A stretch of DNA of 64,000 nt from the NCBI GenBank assembly GCA_900555715.1, contig USMC01000003.1, positions 1 to 64,000 of the forward strand, written 5' to 3'. This document shows, one piece after another, positions 25,593-34,884 of the stretch; positions within the stretch are counted from its first letter, which is position 1, and every line of letters begins with the position of its first letter. The position numbers and the translations under genes are program-made. Origin of the DNA: an uncultured Porphyromonadaceae bacterium. Its GTDB lineage: Bacteria > Bacteroidota > Bacteroidia > Bacteroidales > Muribaculaceae. Under the pieces are notes generated by a model that saw nothing but the letters and a program-made list of their open reading frames with translations, was not told where the DNA came from and searched no databases.

Positions 25593-26484
25593 CGCTGCTG
25601 TTGCGTATAGGTTTCATCTTCACTTTCAGCTCGTCGAAGCCCTGACCGTAGACACCGTTGACATTCGCCTGCGTTGTGAACGCGTCCGGATCTATCGACT
25701 TGATGATTCTCGAAATATAAACCGATTCTATCTTCCGGCACATAACCAGCAACACCTTCACCTCCTGCTTCGAATACCATCCCATGCCCGAAAGCACAGT
25801 GCATCCGCGGTGGGCTTCATTGTTTATTGCCGTAGCTATTTCCTGCCATTTCTTAGAGAATATCGTGAACTGTACCGCCTGACGGTTCGTGTTGATTACC
25901 ATATCTGCCGTCGTGGAGGCTATCAGAAGCACAACATAACCATATACAACAAGGTCGAGTTTATGGAAAAGGAAATATGAAGATGAGATAATGATGACAT
26001 CTGTGTAGAGCATCGTTCTGCCGACACTGACATTGGTATATTTCGACACCATAGCCGCCACTATGTCTGTTCCGCCGCTCGACCCGTTGTGCGTGAACGC
26101 CAGCCCGACGCCAAGTCCTGCCATCAGACCGCCGAGAACGACATTCAGAAACGGTTCATTGGTGAATCCATCCTGAAAAAGAGGCTGGAAAATGCCGATG
26201 AACACCGAAATCATCGTCGCGCCATATATCGTGCCGAGCACAAATTTTTTGCCGACAACTTTCCATGCGATAGCAAGGAGCACAAGATTGAGCGCATACT
26301 GCGTGATGGCGACAGGTATGCCGGTAGTAAAGTCGACTATGGTGCCTATACCCGCAAGCCCCCCTATGACAACCCGTTCCGGAAGGATAAACCCGCAGAA
26401 GCCAAGGGCATAAACAGCCATGCCGAGGGTAACAAAAAAATAATCGCGCACAAGGCGCCAAACATTAGCTTTATATGCTGACAT
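25567..26484 (-). CDS. YitT family membrane protein (DUF161 + DUF2179)
   Basis: A 305-residue inner-membrane protein. Residues about 10-200 carry five or six hydrophobic helices with the YitT pattern (GFILPERVVIGGLAGIGTIV, THNGSSGGTDIVAA). The C-terminal 90 residues form the cytoplasmic DUF2179 domain (GCTVLSGMGWYSKQEVKVLLVMC). The function is unknown; a transport role is likely. The frame extends to 26547, but a -7 box at 26512-26505 lies inside that extension, so ATG 26484 is chosen. It leads an operon with DUF4492, cydA, cydB and yigZ. Confidence 0.88.
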   Translation of the reverse strand: MSAYKANVWRLVRDYFFVTLGMAVYALGFCGFILPERVVIGGLAGIGTIVDFTTGIPVAITQYALNLVLLAIAWKVVGKKFVLGTIYGATMISVFIGIFQPLFQDGFTNEPFLNVVLGGLMAGLGVGLAFTHNGSSGGTDIVAAMVSKYTNVSVGRTMLYTDVIIISSSYFLFHKLDLVVYGYVVLLIASTTADMVINTNRQAVQFTIFSKKWQEIATAINNEAHRGCTVLSGMGWYSKQEVKVLLVMCRKIESVYISRIIKSIDPDAFTTQANVNGVYGQGFDELKVKMKPIRNSSDEETEVAH

Positions 26485-26504
26485 TATAGGATGTTTTAAC
26501 AGCG

Positions 26505-26512
26505 CAAATTTA
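26505..26512 (-). promoter_or_regulatory. -7 box of the yitT-cyd operon
   Basis: TAAATTTG on the minus strand; transcription would start near 26499, 15 nt before the ATG at 26484. Confidence 0.5.
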
Positions 26513-26638
26513 GCAACTTTTTTTACTAAATCTGCACTCGCCGCCATCTTTCATATCAAAATTTTGCATTTGACTCTACATTCTCACAAAATGTTTACAT
26601 AGCGGCGGCGGGATTTCATTTTATTCGGAGATTTTTGT

Positions 26639-26646
26639 TACTTTTG
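26639..26646 (+). promoter_or_regulatory. -7 box of the dxs-trk operon
   Basis: TACTTTTG matches TAnnTTTG, with start expected near 26652, 15 nt before the small leading gene. No convincing -33 element. Confidence 0.5.
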
Positions 26647-26666
26647 CATGATTAAAGAAAAAGAGA

Positions 26667-26837
26667 ATGAAAACATCGGTGATATTGCGCTTCGTCATTT
26701 TAGGTGTGCTGTGGCTCGCCCCTGTGGTATATCTTATCGCCACAACTCCATTCACACTGTACACTGCTTTTGTCGTCGTGGCGTCGGCAATCATCATCTT
26801 CATGCCGATGTATAAAAAATATGTAAAGAAAAAATGA
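26667..26837 (+). CDS. 56-residue membrane protein leading the dxs operon
   Basis: ATG 26667 to TGA 26837 encodes MKTSVILRFVILGVLWLAPV and on through two hydrophobic stretches (about 5-26 and 31-48) to a lysine-rich end, MYKKYVKKK. The stop overlaps the dxs start as ATGA, and the start lies just behind a -7 box, which supports real expression. The protein looks like a two-helix hairpin with both ends in the cytoplasm. I do not recognise a family. It may be a small regulator or simply a translation-coupling leader for dxs. Confidence 0.7.
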   Translation: MKTSVILRFVILGVLWLAPVVYLIATTPFTLYTAFVVVASAIIIFMPMYKKYVKKK

Positions 26838-28750
26838 GTACAGACATGAAATCGGAGTGCGGTCCCTTGCTTGCAAAGGTAAACAGCCCTGCCGACCTCA
26901 GAAAACTGAGCGTCGACGAGCTGCCGCAGCTGTGCTCTGAAATCAGACAATTCCTCATAAGCGAGCTTTCGGAAAACCCGGGGCATTTCGCGTCGAGCAT
27001 GGGTGCTGTCGAGCTGACGGTGGCTCTCCACTACGTGTTCGATACCCCATACGACCGTCTTGTCTGGGACGTCGGTCATCAGGCATACGGACATAAGATT
27101 CTCACCGGAAGGCGTGAAGTATTCTCCGGCAACCGCAAGATGGGCGGTCTGAGCGGATTTCCCAATCCGGCAGAAAGCGAATACGACACCTTCTCCGCCG
27201 GTCATGCATCAAACTCCATCTCGGCAGCGCTCGGCATGGCTGTTGCAGCACGTCTGAAGAAAGACGAGCCCCGCCGCAATGTCGTAGCCATCGTAGGCGA
27301 CGCCTCAATCAGCGGCGGTCTTGCCTTCGAAGGACTCAACAACGCATCCAACACGCGCAACGACCTGCTCATAGTGCTCAACGACAACGACATGTCCATC
27401 GACCGCCCTGTGGGAGCCCTTAATTCCTATCTGGCGCACATGACAACGTCGAAGCGCTACAACGAACTCCGTTACCGCCTTTATAAATGGCTCCGCAAGC
27501 ACAATCTGCTCAACGAGCGCAGCCGCGGCGCCATCCTCCGCTTCACAAACAGCATCAAGAGCCTCCTTACCCGACATCAGAACCTTTTCGAAGGACTCAA
27601 TATCCGTTACTTCGGACCTTTCGACGGGCACGACGTTGTGTCGCTCGTACGTGTCCTTAAAGAAATACGCGGCATGGAAGGTCCGCGCCTGCTCCATCTG
27701 TGCACTGTCAAAGGCAAAGGCTACGAACCCGCAGAGAAAGACCCCGCGCACTGGCATGCACCCGGACGCTTCAATCCCGCTACCGGCGAACGTCTCGGCT
27801 CCGCAAAAAACGCTCCAGTCAAATATCAGGATGTCTTCGGAGGCACACTCGTCGAACTTGCCGAACATAACGACGCTATAGTGGGAATCACCGCCGCCAT
27901 GCTTTCCGGAACGTCGGTAGCGACAATGCAGAAAGTCATGCCCGACCGTGTGTTCGACGTCGGTATTTCAGAAGGACACGCCGTGACATTCGCCGGCGGT
28001 CTTGCCAAAGACGGCATGCTGCCTTTCGTGGCGATATACAGCAGTTTCCTGCAGCGCGCCTACGATAATATCATCCATGATGTCGCGCTCATGAATCTTC
28101 CGGTGACATTCTGCATCGACCGCGCAGGACTTGTCGGAGAAGACGGAGCCACACATCATGGCGCCTATGATCTCGCATATCTCCGTACCGTTCCGGGGCT
28201 TACCATAGCTTCCGGACGCAACGCCGCCGCTCTGCGCAACCTGATGTACACAGCGCAGCTACGCCGTCGCGGACCTATGGCAATACGCTACCCGCGCGGC
28301 GCCTCCGACACATCCGACTGGCACACGCCGTTCCGCGAGCTTGCCATAGGAAAAGGCGAGAAACTGCGCGACGGACGCGACGTCGCCATCCTTTCCATCG
28401 GTCCTGTGGCGGCAGATGTGACTAAGGCTATCGAAATGTCGGGAGCCGACGCAGCACATTACGACATGATATTTCTCAAACCGCTCGACGAAGAAATCAT
28501 GCGCGAGGTTGCAGCACTCGGATGCGGAATCATCACCGTTGAGGACGGCACCGTCAACGGCGGTCTTGGAAGCGCTGTCGCCGAATGGATGACAACAAAC
28601 GGACATTCGCCCGATATATGCCGCCTCGGAATACCCGACCGTTTCATTCCTCAGGGCACACCCGCCGAGCAACATCACATGGCAGGCTTCGACGCAGATT
28701 CTATCTCCGCCGCGATAAAACGCATGGTGTCTAAAAAACAGAAATTATGA
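26834..28750 (+). CDS. dxs: 1-deoxy-D-xylulose-5-phosphate synthase
   Basis: A 638-residue thiamine-diphosphate enzyme joining pyruvate and glyceraldehyde-3-phosphate in the first step of the MEP isoprenoid pathway. It shows DVGHQAYGHKILTGR (catalytic His), the ThDP motif GDASISGGLAFEGLNN, ISEGHAVTFAGGLA (catalytic Glu) and a transketolase C-terminal domain. The more usual GDGA reads GDAS here, a common variant. It overlaps the 56-residue gene upstream and trkA downstream, each by 4 nt. Confidence 0.96.
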   Translation: MSTDMKSECGPLLAKVNSPADLRKLSVDELPQLCSEIRQFLISELSENPGHFASSMGAVELTVALHYVFDTPYDRLVWDVGHQAYGHKILTGRREVFSGNRKMGGLSGFPNPAESEYDTFSAGHASNSISAALGMAVAARLKKDEPRRNVVAIVGDASISGGLAFEGLNNASNTRNDLLIVLNDNDMSIDRPVGALNSYLAHMTTSKRYNELRYRLYKWLRKHNLLNERSRGAILRFTNSIKSLLTRHQNLFEGLNIRYFGPFDGHDVVSLVRVLKEIRGMEGPRLLHLCTVKGKGYEPAEKDPAHWHAPGRFNPATGERLGSAKNAPVKYQDVFGGTLVELAEHNDAIVGITAAMLSGTSVATMQKVMPDRVFDVGISEGHAVTFAGGLAKDGMLPFVAIYSSFLQRAYDNIIHDVALMNLPVTFCIDRAGLVGEDGATHHGAYDLAYLRTVPGLTIASGRNAAALRNLMYTAQLRRRGPMAIRYPRGASDTSDWHTPFRELAIGKGEKLRDGRDVAILSIGPVAADVTKAIEMSGADAAHYDMIFLKPLDEEIMREVAALGCGIITVEDGTVNGGLGSAVAEWMTTNGHSPDICRLGIPDRFIPQGTPAEQHHMAGFDADSISAAIKRMVSKKQKL

Positions 28751-30081
28751 AGATTGTTATTGCTGGCGCCGGTGAAGTGGGTTCACACCTTGCCCGCCTT
28801 CTCTGCAACGAGGAACAGGATATCACCCTGCTCGACGCCAACGCCGAACGGCTTGCCGTACTCGACGCCACGCTCAATCTGCTCACATGCGTGGGAGAGC
28901 CGACATCGTTCTCATCGCTACGCGAGGCCGGTGCAGGACGCTGCGACCTTTTCATTGCCGTGACGCCATACGAGTCCAACAATATCGTTGCCTGTTCCAT
29001 TGCTAAAAATCTCGGAGCACGCACCACTGTTGCGCGTATCGACACCTATGAGTTTATGAACCCCTCCAACGAAGAACATGTGCGCCACATGGGAGTCGAC
29101 CGCGTCATCTATCCTGAATATCTTGCAGCCCAGGAAATTGTGAGTGCCCTTGAGCACCCGTGGGCACGCAACTGGTTCGAACTCCATAACGGGCGCATCA
29201 TCCTCGCAGGAGTCAAGTTGCGCGACGGCGCTCCGCTCGTAGGCGTGAGGCTGCGCGATTTCGCCACTGCAAACCGCAATTTCCACGTATCTGCGATAAA
29301 GCGCAACAATGAGACCATCATCCCGCGCGGCGACGACAGGATGCTCAGCGGAGACATTCTCTATATCACCACCATACGCGAAAACATCGACGAACTCATC
29401 GAAATTACGGGCAAGACGAACTACAAAGTACGTCGTGTTCTGATTATGGGAGGCTCGAAAATAGCCATACGCCTTGTCAACCTTGCTCACGACGAATTCC
29501 GCTTCAAAATAGTCGAAAGCGATCTCGAACGCTGCCGGAAACTTCCTCAGAAATGTCCCGACTGTGAAATAATACACGGCGACGCACGCGATCCCGAACT
29601 GCTCGCCGACCTTGGCATAGCCGACATGGACGCCTTCCTCACCCTCACCGACAACAGTGAAGCAAATATCCTGACATGCCTGACATCCAAGGAGTTTAAT
29701 GTTAAGAAAACCGTCGCCGAAGTCGAGAACATACAGTTCATCTCCCAGGCAGAGAGCCTCAACATAGGCAAAGTCATCAACAAGAAACTGCTTGCATCGA
29801 GCACGATATTTCAGCTTCTGCTCGATGCCGACTCGTCGTCGTCGAAGTTCATGGCTCTTGCAGATGCCGAAGTCGCCGAGCTTGAGGCACGCGAAGGCTC
29901 CAAGATTACCCGTGCCCCGGTCAAAGACCTCAAACTTCCGCGTGAACTGACATTGGCAGGACTTATCCGCGACGAGAAAGGAATGCTGATCACCGGCATG
30001 ACGCAGATTCAGCCCGGCGACCATGTGCTCATTTTCTGCCTCACCGGTGCGCTGCACAAAATAGAACGTTTATTCTGCTGA
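28747..30081 (+). CDS. trkA: Trk potassium uptake regulator TrkA
   Basis: A 444-residue cytoplasmic gating subunit with two RCK units. The first Rossmann repeat starts IVIAGAGEVGSHLARLL, the second RVLIMGGSKIAIRLVNLA near residue 225; each is followed by a TrkA-C domain. It binds NAD(H) and/or ATP and controls TrkH, which is encoded 4 nt downstream. Linked to dxs by a 4-nt overlap. Confidence 0.95.
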   Translation: MKIVIAGAGEVGSHLARLLCNEEQDITLLDANAERLAVLDATLNLLTCVGEPTSFSSLREAGAGRCDLFIAVTPYESNNIVACSIAKNLGARTTVARIDTYEFMNPSNEEHVRHMGVDRVIYPEYLAAQEIVSALEHPWARNWFELHNGRIILAGVKLRDGAPLVGVRLRDFATANRNFHVSAIKRNNETIIPRGDDRMLSGDILYITTIRENIDELIEITGKTNYKVRRVLIMGGSKIAIRLVNLAHDEFRFKIVESDLERCRKLPQKCPDCEIIHGDARDPELLADLGIADMDAFLTLTDNSEANILTCLTSKEFNVKKTVAEVENIQFISQAESLNIGKVINKKLLASSTIFQLLLDADSSSSKFMALADAEVAELEAREGSKITRAPVKDLKLPRELTLAGLIRDEKGMLITGMTQIQPGDHVLIFCLTGALHKIERLFC

Positions 30082-30085
30082 AAAC

Positions 30086-31573
30086 ATGGCAATCACAAAC
30101 TTAGTAAAGATGCACCTTATCAATCTCCGTATGATAATCCGGGTGATGGGGTGGCTTCTGTGCTTTGAGTCAGTTTTCATGCTTATCCCGATGTCGGTCA
30201 GCTACTTCCTTCACGAACCCGACTGGAAAGCTTTCGGCATCGGCGCCGCCGCCACCCTTCTGTCCGGCATGGCGGCCTGGCGCTATTCGCGTCCGCACAG
30301 CCCGCATCTCGGCAAGCGCGACGGTTTTCTCCTCACGGCTATGGTATGGGGAGTATTTTCCTTCTTCGGACTCATCCCGTTCATGCTGTGCTCACACCCG
30401 CTGAGCTTCAGCGACGCATTCTTCGAAGCGATGTCGGGCTTCACAACAACAGGAGCCTCTGTCATCACATCTGTCGACAGCATGAGCCGCGGAGTGCATC
30501 TATGGCGCGCCCTGATGCAATGGATAGGCGGCATGGGTATTATCCTTTTCACTCTTGCCCTGATTCCTTCGCTCAACCATTCTGGCGGAATGCAGATGTT
30601 CAACGCCGAAGTGACAGGCATCACACACGACAAAATCCGTCCGCGCATCAGCCAGACAGCCATAAAGCTCTGGGAAGTGTACATCTTCCTCACCATCCTG
30701 CTCATCTTCCTGCTGTGGCTCGGACCGATGGATCTTTTCGACAGCGTATGCCACGCCTTCGGAGCCATATCCACCGGCGGCTACTCCAGCAGCTCGGCAG
30801 GAATCGGCGAATGGCACAATTCGGTATACATAAAATGCGTCCTGATAGTGTTCATGTTCCTCGGAGGTGTCAATTTCGGTCTGATATACCGTGCTCTCCA
30901 CGGCAACATCAGGGCACTCCGCAGCAACGACGTGTTCAGGACATACATCAACGTCATTCTGGGAATGCTCGTTCTCTTCTCCATCACCATTTATATCCGC
31001 GGAGAACACCACAACTGGCAGAGTCTGACAATCGACCCGCTTTTCCAGATCGTTTCCACAATCACATCAACAGGCTTCACCGTCACGAACTTCGAGGCAT
31101 GGGGACCGTTTGCGTTGTCGCTGACATTCGCCATGATGTTCATGGGCGCCTGCGCAGGCAGCACCAGCGGCGGCGCTAAAATCGACCGCGTCCTTTTCCT
31201 CTTCAAGAACGCGCGCAACGAGCTCTACCGCTGCCTCTATCCCAATTCTATCCTCGCCGTTAAAGTCAACGGACGCGTGGTAAGCTCCGACCTGGTATCA
31301 AAAGTGATAGCGTTCCTGTGCATATATATGCTGCTCATCGTGGCAGGCGGAATTGTCCTTACAGCCATGGGCGTTCCGCTCGTCGACGCCTGTTTTTCAT
31401 CGTTCTCCTGTCTTTCGAACACCGGTCTCGGTGCCGGAGTCACCGGCTACGGCGCCGGCTATGAAACCTTGCCTGATACAGCAAAATGGGTGCTCTCAGC
31501 GCTCATGCTCATAGGACGTCTCGAAATTTTTACCGTCCTTGTTCTTCTAACCCCCGCATTCTGGAAAAGATAG
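30086..31573 (+). CDS. trkH: Trk/Ktr potassium channel subunit TrkH
   Basis: A 495-residue membrane protein with four pore repeats. Selectivity-filter segments are visible as SGFTTTGASV, GAISTGGYSS, TSTGFTVTNF and FSCLSNTGLGAG. The filter glycines are conserved. It imports K+ together with TrkA. Confidence 0.96.
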   Translation: MAITNLVKMHLINLRMIIRVMGWLLCFESVFMLIPMSVSYFLHEPDWKAFGIGAAATLLSGMAAWRYSRPHSPHLGKRDGFLLTAMVWGVFSFFGLIPFMLCSHPLSFSDAFFEAMSGFTTTGASVITSVDSMSRGVHLWRALMQWIGGMGIILFTLALIPSLNHSGGMQMFNAEVTGITHDKIRPRISQTAIKLWEVYIFLTILLIFLLWLGPMDLFDSVCHAFGAISTGGYSSSSAGIGEWHNSVYIKCVLIVFMFLGGVNFGLIYRALHGNIRALRSNDVFRTYINVILGMLVLFSITIYIRGEHHNWQSLTIDPLFQIVSTITSTGFTVTNFEAWGPFALSLTFAMMFMGACAGSTSGGAKIDRVLFLFKNARNELYRCLYPNSILAVKVNGRVVSSDLVSKVIAFLCIYMLLIVAGGIVLTAMGVPLVDACFSSFSCLSNTGLGAGVTGYGAGYETLPDTAKWVLSALMLIGRLEIFTVLVLLTPAFWKR

Positions 31574-31576
31574 AAT

Positions 31577-31945
31577 ATGGCACGACACAACCAGACAGGA
31601 AAATGGGGCGAAGAACTTGCCGCCGACATGCTCACCAGCAAAGGCTATGCCATATGCGAGCGCAACTGGCGCATGGGGCATCTCGAAATCGACATCATAG
31701 CCATGCGCGACGACATTCTTGTCTTCGCCGAAGTGAAAACACGCACCAACCCCGATGAAGACCCCCTCGAAGCCGTCGACCGCCGCAAGATGCTGAACAT
31801 GGCTCATGCCGCTCAAGCCTATATGGCGGCGAACAGGTCGCCACACCGCGCCCAGTTCGACCTTTTTGCCATCTCGGGCACACCAGGCAACTATAAAATC
31901 GAACATATACCGGATGCCTTCGACATTCCGGCAAAAACGTACTGA
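31577..31945 (+). CDS. YraN family (UPF0102) nuclease-fold protein
   Basis: A 122-residue protein with the YraN signature: GKWGEELAADMLTSKGY, then EIDIIAMRDDILVFAEVKTR, whose D...E-x-K is the PD-(D/E)XK metal site. Members resemble Holliday-junction resolvases but have no firm function. It follows trkH by 3 nt and precedes the peptidase by 25 nt. Confidence 0.93.
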   Translation: MARHNQTGKWGEELAADMLTSKGYAICERNWRMGHLEIDIIAMRDDILVFAEVKTRTNPDEDPLEAVDRRKMLNMAHAAQAYMAANRSPHRAQFDLFAISGTPGNYKIEHIPDAFDIPAKTY

Positions 31946-31970
31946 TAACGTGATATAAAACATTACAGAC

Positions 31971-33761
31971 ATGAAAGAAGAAATCAAAGCACGGCTCGAA
32001 GCGTTCCGCGGTCTTATGAAAGAAGCCGGAATAGCTGCCGCCATCATTCCTCAGGCAGACCCGCATCTGAGCGAATATCTCGCCTCTCACTGGCAGGTGC
32101 GCCGCTGGCTGAGTTCGTTCACCGGATCTGCAGGCGACCTTCTCGTCACCCTCGACAACGCAATGCTGTGGACAGACTCCCGCTATTTCATCCAGGCAGC
32201 CGCACAGCTCGAAGGAACCGGAATAAAGCTCATGAAAGACGGACTTCTTTCCACCCCTTCGATGACACAGGTTCTCTGTGACACCCTTCCAGCAGGATCT
32301 GTCGTCGGACTCGACGGTATGCTCATGCCGTACAGCCAGGTAACAACCCTCAGAGAAGCCCTCGACGCAAAAGGAATAAAACTCAACTGCCATTTCGATG
32401 TCATCGACCGGATATGGACCGACCGCCCTGCCCTGCCATCCGATGCAGTCTACGAGCATGACATACGGTATGCCGGAGAAAGTGCACGCGACAAAATCGC
32501 AAAAATCATGACGGCTACCGTAGCCGCGGGGGCGAACGCCACACTGATGTCGGCTCTCGACGAAATCGCCTGGACACTCAACATACGAAGCAACGATGTA
32601 AGATATACTCCTGTCGCCACTTCCTTCCTTTTCCTTGACGAAGGAAGCGCCACACTGTTCATCGACAGCGCCAAGCTCAACGACGCCACCAACGCATACC
32701 TCGCATCACAAGGTGTGACAACCAGACCATACAGCGACTTCACCGCATTCCTCACGCAGCTGCCGGAGAACGAACGCGTGCTCGTCGACACCGCCAAGAC
32801 CGCCGGAGCCATCATCGACATTCTCGGCGACCGCGTCGTCGACAGCGGAACCACAGCCGCCGCACGTCTTAAATCGGTGAAAAACGAAACGCAGCTCGAC
32901 GGAGTGAGAAAGGCTATGATACGCGACGGTGTTGCCCTCGTCCACGCATTCATGGAACTGGAAGACCGCCTTACCGCCGGCGACACCGTCACCGAACTCA
33001 CCATGGGCGAACTGCTTCACAAATACCGCAGCCAGGGCGAGAACTACAAGGACGAAAGCTTCGGCACCATAGCCGGCTACGGACCTCACGGGGCTATAGT
33101 ACATTACGAAGCCGACGAACAAAGCAACGCCACCCTCGCCCGCAGCGGACTCCTGCTCGTCGACTCCGGAGCACAGTACCTCGACGGCACCACCGACATC
33201 ACACGCACCATCTGTCTGGGCACACCTACGGCAGACGAAAAGAAAGACTTCACCCTTGTGATGAAAGGTCACATCGCACTGGCAAAAGCCGTCTTCCCGG
33301 AAGGAACACGCGGCGCGCAGCTCGATGCTCTCGCCCATCAGTTCCTATGGAAAAACGGACTCAACTACCTCCACGGCACAGGACACGGCGTAGGATTCTT
33401 CCTCGGCGTGCACGAAGGTCCCCACAGCATACGCCTCAACAACGTTGAAGCTCCCCTTATGCCGGGCTGCATAACATCCAACGAACCTGGTGTATATCTC
33501 GAAGGCGTCCATGGCATACGATGCGAAAACCTCGTGCTCTGCCACAAAACCATGACTACTGAATTCGGCACCTTCCTCGGCTTCGAGACACTGACTCTCT
33601 TCCCCTTCGACCGTCAGCTCTTCGACCTCTCACTGATGACCGCCGAAGAAATCGACTGGGTCGACAACTACCACGCAACCGTCCGTCAACGTCTCCTTCC
33701 CGAACTCAAAGACGACAGATCGCGCGCATGGCTCACAGCACATACCGAACCACTTGCATGA
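31971..33761 (+). CDS. M24B family Xaa-Pro aminopeptidase
   Basis: A 596-residue cytoplasmic aminopeptidase P that removes N-terminal residues before proline. Two creatinase-N-like domains (about 1-310) precede the pita-bread catalytic domain. Metal ligands lie in LLVDSGAQYLDGTTDITRT (two Asp), GTGHGVGFFLGVHEGP (His), TSNEPGVYL (Glu) and GIRCENLVL (Glu). The long three-domain form matches the Bacteroidota/eukaryotic type rather than the short E. coli PepP. Confidence 0.94.
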   Translation: MKEEIKARLEAFRGLMKEAGIAAAIIPQADPHLSEYLASHWQVRRWLSSFTGSAGDLLVTLDNAMLWTDSRYFIQAAAQLEGTGIKLMKDGLLSTPSMTQVLCDTLPAGSVVGLDGMLMPYSQVTTLREALDAKGIKLNCHFDVIDRIWTDRPALPSDAVYEHDIRYAGESARDKIAKIMTATVAAGANATLMSALDEIAWTLNIRSNDVRYTPVATSFLFLDEGSATLFIDSAKLNDATNAYLASQGVTTRPYSDFTAFLTQLPENERVLVDTAKTAGAIIDILGDRVVDSGTTAAARLKSVKNETQLDGVRKAMIRDGVALVHAFMELEDRLTAGDTVTELTMGELLHKYRSQGENYKDESFGTIAGYGPHGAIVHYEADEQSNATLARSGLLLVDSGAQYLDGTTDITRTICLGTPTADEKKDFTLVMKGHIALAKAVFPEGTRGAQLDALAHQFLWKNGLNYLHGTGHGVGFFLGVHEGPHSIRLNNVEAPLMPGCITSNEPGVYLEGVHGIRCENLVLCHKTMTTEFGTFLGFETLTLFPFDRQLFDLSLMTAEEIDWVDNYHATVRQRLLPELKDDRSRAWLTAHTEPLA

Positions 33762-33768
33762 CACCACT

Positions 33769-34296
33769 ATGGCACTGATAATCCCTGTCCGCGGCTTTAC
33801 GCCCAAAGTAGGCAAAGACTGTTTTCTGGCGCAAAACGCCACTCTCATCGGCGATCTCACCATCGGCGACGAATGCAGCATCTGGTTCAACACCGTTCTG
33901 CGCGGCGATGTCAACACCATCACCATCGGCGACCGCGTCAACATTCAGGACGGTTCCGTCCTTCACACGCTCTACCAGAAATCGACAATAGAAATCGGCA
34001 ACGACGTATCCGTAGGTCACAACGTCACCATCCACGGTGCCAAAATCCACGACTTCGCCCTCATCGGCATGGGCGCTGTTGTGATGGACGACGCAGAAGT
34101 TGGCGAAGGCGCGATAGTTGCCGCAGGTTCCGTTGTCCTCTCACGTACGAAAATAGGCGCCAACGAACTATGGGGCGGTGCTCCGGCAAAGTTCATCAAG
34201 ATGGTAGACCCCGCCCAGGCACGCGAGATTAACGTCAAAATCGCAAAAAACTACCTCATGTACTCCAAGTGGTACGAGCAGGACGCACAGAACTGA
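33769..34296 (+). CDS. Gamma carbonic anhydrase-like hexapeptide protein
   Basis: A 175-residue left-handed beta-helix protein. Hexapeptide repeats fill residues about 20-140. Three zinc-ligand histidines sit in VLHTLYQK and in GHNVTIHG, as in gamma carbonic anhydrases. Activity is not certain, since many bacterial relatives (YrdA, PaaY) are weak or thioesterase-linked. An ATG 15 nt earlier would overlap the peptidase gene; ATG 33769 matches the usual N-terminus (MALIIPVRGFTP). Last gene of the dxs operon, followed by a terminator. Confidence 0.9.
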   Translation: MALIIPVRGFTPKVGKDCFLAQNATLIGDLTIGDECSIWFNTVLRGDVNTITIGDRVNIQDGSVLHTLYQKSTIEIGNDVSVGHNVTIHGAKIHDFALIGMGAVVMDDAEVGEGAIVAAGSVVLSRTKIGANELWGGAPAKFIKMVDPAQAREINVKIAKNYLMYSKWYEQDAQN

Positions 34297-34316
34297 CATT
34301 TCCATAATCTTATAAC

Positions 34317-34353
34317 AATCAGGCAGAGACTGGCATTCTCTGCCTGATTTTTT
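34317..34353 (+). terminator. Terminator of the dxs operon
   Basis: A 13-bp stem AATCAGGCAGAGA (34317-34329) / TCTCTGCCTGATT (34337-34349), 7-nt loop and a T-run through 34353. Confidence 0.9.
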
Positions 34354-34817
34354 ATCTGCTGTTCTAAACGAAAGTACCACCGGGCACAACAAACAAGGGC
34401 TATCCTCACGGACAGCCCTTGCTTTCTTACACATAGTACTTAATGTTAGATTTATATGTCTATTCCAGATTTGTTTAATATGAAAAAGCATTATGCAATG
34501 CTTGTCGTATCATTTCCACTACAAAATTAGTCATTAATTTTTTGCCTGCAAAATATCTCAAAGCACGGGCGCGGCATAGCAGGTAAAAGATTTTAGCTTT
34601 ATCTGAGTTTATGTTGACAAATGAAATTATTAATCGTCGATAATAAACTTTTGCTATATAAAACCGAGTTTAAGCTAAAGTTTTAAGAAAAATCTAAAAA
34701 ACGTTAAATCGAAAGATTCCGCTTTCGTTATGTTATACAACATAACCGTATAGCAGCAAAACGCTCGTATATCAGGCAAATATTCACAATACAGACAACA
34801 ACTAAACATCAGGAAGT
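34354..34817. other. AT-rich intergenic region with several inverted repeats
   Basis: No convincing gene on either strand. It contains a GC-rich hairpin CAAGGGCT/AGCCCTTG (34394-34421), a long-range 8-nt pair TTTAGCTT (from about 34594) with AAGCTAAA (from about 34674), and two adjacent perfect hairpins: CGAAAG/CTTTCG (34710-34727) and GTTATGTT/AACATAAC (34727-34746). An unannotated RNA or a degraded mobile-element remnant is possible; nothing more can be supported. Confidence 0.45.
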
Positions 34818-34853
34818 AAAAAACCGCAATCCCGTAAAAACAGGACTGCGGTT
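34818..34853 (-). terminator. Terminator of the NagB/PIG-L gene
   Basis: AACCGCA-ATCC (34822-34832) pairs with GGA-TGCGGTT (34843-34853); on the minus strand a T6 run (34823-34818) follows, 32 nt after the stop. Confidence 0.75.
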
Positions 34854-34884
34854 AAAATTTTAAGCTGAAAGAACGGTCAGACTA

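Noticed and set aside
34710..34746. Adjacent palindromes as ends of an insertion sequence
   Set aside because: No transposase, no matching inverted repeat at a distance and no target-site duplication seen.
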